Shown here piece after piece: positions 6,413-8,361 of a stretch of 8,361 nucleotides of DNA. Both the position numbers and the translations under genes were made by a program. Source of the stretch: Paracoccaceae bacterium (GTDB taxonomy: Bacteria > Pseudomonadota > Alphaproteobacteria > Rhodobacterales > Rhodobacteraceae); contig DAOUQK010000149.1 in the NCBI GenBank assembly GCA_030625695.1, positions 1-8,361 on the forward strand, given 5' to 3'. Position 1 is the stretch's first letter, and every line of letters begins with the position of its first letter. The notes beneath the pieces were generated by a model. The model ran no database searches and was not told where the DNA came from. It worked only from the letters and a program-made list of their open reading frames with translations.

Positions 6413-6435
6413 GTAGGGTGGGGTTTCACCCCACC
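6413..6435 (+). repeat. Single GTAG-headed REP-like hairpin at the msrA/queG junction
   Basis: GTAG (6413-6416) is followed directly by an 8-bp palindrome, GGTGGGGT (6417-6424) / ACCCCACC (6428-6435), with a 3-nt loop. It shares GTAGGGTGGG with the pair at 1770-1849 but differs in stem and loop (TTTC side rather than GAAA), so it looks like a sister variant. It begins 4 nt after the msrA stop and runs 10 bp into queG. Placement between convergent genes is typical of REP elements. It lacks a U-tract on either strand, so it would be a poor intrinsic terminator alone. Confidence 0.65.
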
Positions 6436-7475
6436 GCCCCCCTTTCTGTCAAACCCTCACAAGCCCAACGGGCCGCATCGGCAACGGCCTCATCATCATC
6501 TTCAACCAACCCCTGCGCCACCTCGCGCAAGGCCAATTCCCCTGAATTACCAATCGCATAAAGCACATTACGCACAAACCGGTCCCGCCCGATCCGCTTG
6601 ACCGGCGAGCCGGAAAACAACGCCCGAAATGCGGCATCATCCAACACAGCCAGTTCCGCCAGCTTCGGTGCCAACAACTCGGGCCGCGCCTCATAGCGCA
6701 TATCACTAGCCGCAACCGCGTATTTGTTCCACGGACACGCCGCCAGACAATCGTCACAGCCATAGATGTGATTGCCCAGCTTGCCGCGCAACCCAACCTC
6801 AACCGGCCCTTTATGCTCAATCGTCAGATATGAAATACACCGCCTTGCATCCACCTGATAAGGCGCCGGAAATGCATCCGTAGGACACACATCCAGACAG
6901 GCCCGGCACGACCCGCAATGATTCACCTCGGCCGCGTCCGCCTCTAAATCCAACGTGGTAAAAACCGATCCCAAAAAGGCCCAATTGCCCCAGTCCCGAC
7001 TAACCAGATTGCCATGCTTGCCTTGCCATCCCAACCCAGCCGCCTGCCCTAACGGCTTTTCCGGCACAGGGGCTGTATCGACAAACACTTTCACTTCGCC
7101 GCCCGCGTCAGCAATCAACCACCGCGCCAACCGCTTCAGCCGCTTCTTCACCAGATCATGATAATCCCGGTTCTGCGCATAGACCGAAATCGCCCCCCGA
7201 TCCCGCCGCGCCAACACGTCCCTTGGATCGTGCTCTGGCGCATAGCTCTCAGCCAGCATAATCACCGACCGTGCTTCGGGCCACAAAACTGACGGGTCCC
7301 CCCGCCAATGCGCCCGCTCAGCCAACCACCCCATCTGCCCATGATACCCGGCGGCCAGAAACGTCGCTAACCGCCCCGGAACCTCTGGCACATCCCAAGG
7401 TCGACACACCCGACAAGCCACAAAACCCTCAGCCAATGCCTGCTCAACCAACCGTGATTTAAGCTCCTGACCCAT
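6426..7475 (-). CDS. queG: tRNA epoxyqueuosine(34) reductase
   Basis: This 349-residue cytoplasmic enzyme reduces epoxyqueuosine to queuosine at wobble position 34 of the GUN-anticodon tRNAs (Asp, Asn, His, Tyr), the last step of the pathway, using cobalamin and two [4Fe-4S] clusters. The cobalamin-binding reductase domain covers about 1-175, with VFVDTAPVPEKPLGQAAGLGW (130-150); Asp133 matches the proposed catalytic acid. Cluster cysteines are C187, C190, C193 and C197 (CGSCRACLDVC) plus C213, C240, C243 and C247 (YGCDDCLAACPWNK). A helical HEAT-like tail follows (about 280-345). The ATG at 7475 has a weak Shine-Dalgarno but fits the family N-terminus. The last residues Val-Gly and the TGA come from the REP-like hairpin at 6413-6435. 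fzlA lies 101 bp upstream on the same strand. Confidence 0.97.
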   Translation of the reverse strand: MGQELKSRLVEQALAEGFVACRVCRPWDVPEVPGRLATFLAAGYHGQMGWLAERAHWRGDPSVLWPEARSVIMLAESYAPEHDPRDVLARRDRGAISVYAQNRDYHDLVKKRLKRLARWLIADAGGEVKVFVDTAPVPEKPLGQAAGLGWQGKHGNLVSRDWGNWAFLGSVFTTLDLEADAAEVNHCGSCRACLDVCPTDAFPAPYQVDARRCISYLTIEHKGPVEVGLRGKLGNHIYGCDDCLAACPWNKYAVAASDMRYEARPELLAPKLAELAVLDDAAFRALFSGSPVKRIGRDRFVRNVLYAIGNSGELALREVAQGLVEDDDEAVADAARWACEGLTERGAVG

Positions 7476-7483
7476 TCATCTTT

Positions 7484-7561
7484 AGTCCACAAATATCCTC
7501 GGGGGGGGCGTTTGAGCGCCATTGGTCCGGGAGACAATGGCGACGGGGGCAGACAGCCCCC
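7484..7561 (-). repeat. Composite GC-rich hairpin block and C-run/GAGGATATTT motif between fzlA and queG
   Basis: Read on the minus strand, the block starts 15 nt after the fzlA stop. First comes a hairpin GGGGGC/GCCCCC (7545-7550 and 7556-7561, 5-nt loop). Next is an 8-bp inverted repeat CGCCATTG/CAATGGCG (7517-7524 and 7535-7542, 10-nt loop). Then follow a run of eight C (7501-7508) and GAGGATATTTGTGG just before the queG start region. I recall this succession, a G5C hairpin and then C-run plus GAGGATATTT, as a dispersed intergenic motif in Rhodobacteraceae; that recollection is not verified here. The first hairpin may help end the fzlA transcript, but it has no U-tract. Structures are seen; repeat-family membership is inferred. 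Confidence 0.5.
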
Positions 7562-7576
7562 ACTAACCCTATCAGC

Positions 7577-8242
7577 CTAAAAATCCAGATCGGCATAATG
7601 CGCCGGCGGGCGAAACCCCGGCACCTGATCCGCCAAAATCCCGCGAAATGCCGGTCTCGACTTGATCTTGGCATACCAATCCTTAAGCACCTCACTGCGG
7701 TTCCAGTCCACATCCGAAATGTAATCCAATGACGACAAATGCGCCGCAGCGGCAAAATCCGCCAAGGTCATCTCATCCCCTGCCAACCACTTGCGATGGT
7801 CCAGCAACCAGGTCAGATAATCCAGATGATACTTGATCGCCTTTGCGCCATCCTTGACATTACGACTGTCCGGATACCCCGCCCCCTCGACCTTCTTGTT
7901 GACCCGCTCATACAATAGTTTCGACGTCACTTCAGAATGAAACTTATCATCAAACCAGCTCACCAACCGCCGCACTTCCAACCGCCCTACCGGGTCTTTC
8001 GGTATCAACGCAGGCTCTGGCCGTGTCTCTTCAATATACTCGCAAATCGCCGCACTTTCGGCCATCATATGCCCGTCCAGCTTCAACACCGGCACCTTGG
8101 CGGCCGGATTGCGACGCAGGAAATCCGGGTCGCCCTCCCAATACCGCTCTTCGACCAGTTCAACCTCGATCTTCTTTTCCGCCAATGACAGACGAACCTT
8201 GCGGCAAAACGGAGATAAGGGAACGTGAAACAAACGGGCCAT
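7577..8242 (-). CDS. fzlA: GST-fold protein, probable FtsZ-associated division protein FzlA
   Basis: This 221-residue protein has the glutathione S-transferase fold: a thioredoxin-like N-terminal domain (1-75) with LSPFCRKVRLSLAEKK (9-24), the cis-Pro loop NPAAKVPVL (45-53) and AESAAICEY (61-69), then an all-helical domain (about 85-200) with the N-capping segment MTLADFAAAAHLSSLDY (158-174). The C-terminal tail ends HYADLDF. In alphaproteobacteria a GST homologue with this kind of conserved acidic-aromatic tail is FzlA, which in Caulobacter binds FtsZ filaments, shapes their curvature and promotes constriction through the division synthase. I infer that role from the tail and the SPFCRKVRL start; an ordinary GST remains possible. 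ATG at 8242 has a weak GGA Shine-Dalgarno 5 nt upstream. queG follows on the same strand after 101 bp. Confidence 0.85.
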   Translation of the reverse strand: MARLFHVPLSPFCRKVRLSLAEKKIEVELVEERYWEGDPDFLRRNPAAKVPVLKLDGHMMAESAAICEYIEETRPEPALIPKDPVGRLEVRRLVSWFDDKFHSEVTSKLLYERVNKKVEGAGYPDSRNVKDGAKAIKYHLDYLTWLLDHRKWLAGDEMTLADFAAAAHLSSLDYISDVDWNRSEVLKDWYAKIKSRPAFRGILADQVPGFRPPAHYADLDF

Positions 8243-8361
8243 AACTATCCAGATAATTCAGAAACAAACCTTATCCAAAACCAATGCCCGTTTCGCGCAA
8301 GGTTTTCAATCCTCGAAACACCCAGACCGCCCATCGCTAAGGATTGTCGCCGCCCCGTCAC
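8243..8361. other. Non-coding upstream region of fzlA (window edge)
   Basis: These 119 bases hold no gene that I can support. On the minus strand one frame is open from the window edge to a TAG near 8246, but it shows no recognisable protein. A plus-strand ATG near 8284 gives only 18 codons. The region probably carries the fzlA promoter; TTGGAT followed 17 nt later by TATCTG on the minus strand is a weak match and too close to the ATG to be convincing. Confidence 0.4.

Noticed and set aside
6417..6435. Bidirectional intrinsic terminator for msrA and queG
   Set aside because: The stem is good, but neither strand has a T-run after it; the GTAG head makes a REP-like element the better explanation.
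7501..7508. Run of eight G (and G4C7 at 4137-4147) as phase-variable tracts
   Set aside because: The first is in an intergenic hairpin block and the second in a housekeeping-type exporter. Neither gene encodes a surface structure, and eight or fewer bases is short for switching.
1..8361. CRISPR array, tRNA/rRNA gene, insertion sequence, toxin-antitoxin or defence system
   Set aside because: No regularly spaced direct repeats, no cloverleaf-like sequence I could recognise, no transposase or nuclease genes and no small overlapping gene pair of that type were seen on either strand.

Overview
The window reads as a chromosomal segment of an alphaproteobacterium, most likely Rhodobacteraceae (Roseobacter-like). 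The basis is the FzlA-type GST-fold division protein, the alphaproteobacterial style of QueG, HU and the Msr pair, and short intergenic hairpin elements of a kind I recall from that family. This assignment comes from recognition, not from a database search. Coding density is high. There are no tRNA or rRNA genes, no CRISPR array, no insertion sequence and no phage genes.

Layout. Positions 1-1721 (+) hold the 3' end of adenine deaminase (ade), overlapping by 4 bp a complete AMP nucleosidase (amn). Together they would convert AMP to adenine plus ribose 5-phosphate and then adenine to hypoxanthine. Positions 1722-1957 contain an inverted pair of GTAG-headed hairpins (REP/REPIN-like), followed by an MFS transporter (1958-3163, +). 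Positions 3164-3447 are a non-coding leader region with a possible 32-residue ORF, a terminator-like hairpin and a probable promoter for the HU gene (3448-3735, +), which ends at a strong intrinsic terminator. Two small-molecule exporters follow, LysE/RhtB type (3823-4449) and EamA/DMT type (4473-5363), probably co-transcribed. Next is an overlapping msrB-msrA pair (5450-6408, +) for repair of both methionine sulfoxide stereoisomers.

On the minus strand and convergent to msrA lie queG (7475 to 6426; last step of tRNA queuosine synthesis) and, upstream of it, fzlA (8242 to 7577; FtsZ-associated regulator of constriction). The msrA-queG junction carries a third GTAG-headed hairpin that reaches into the queG stop codon. 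Between fzlA and queG is a compact block of GC-rich hairpins and a C-run/GAGGATATTT motif.

I see no clear sign of a new multi-gene system; these are ordinary housekeeping genes. The points most worth a second look are the REP-like elements and the one overlapping the end of queG, the zinc-less two-cysteine MsrB, the FzlA call, the composite repeat upstream of queG, and the palindromes in the HU promoter.
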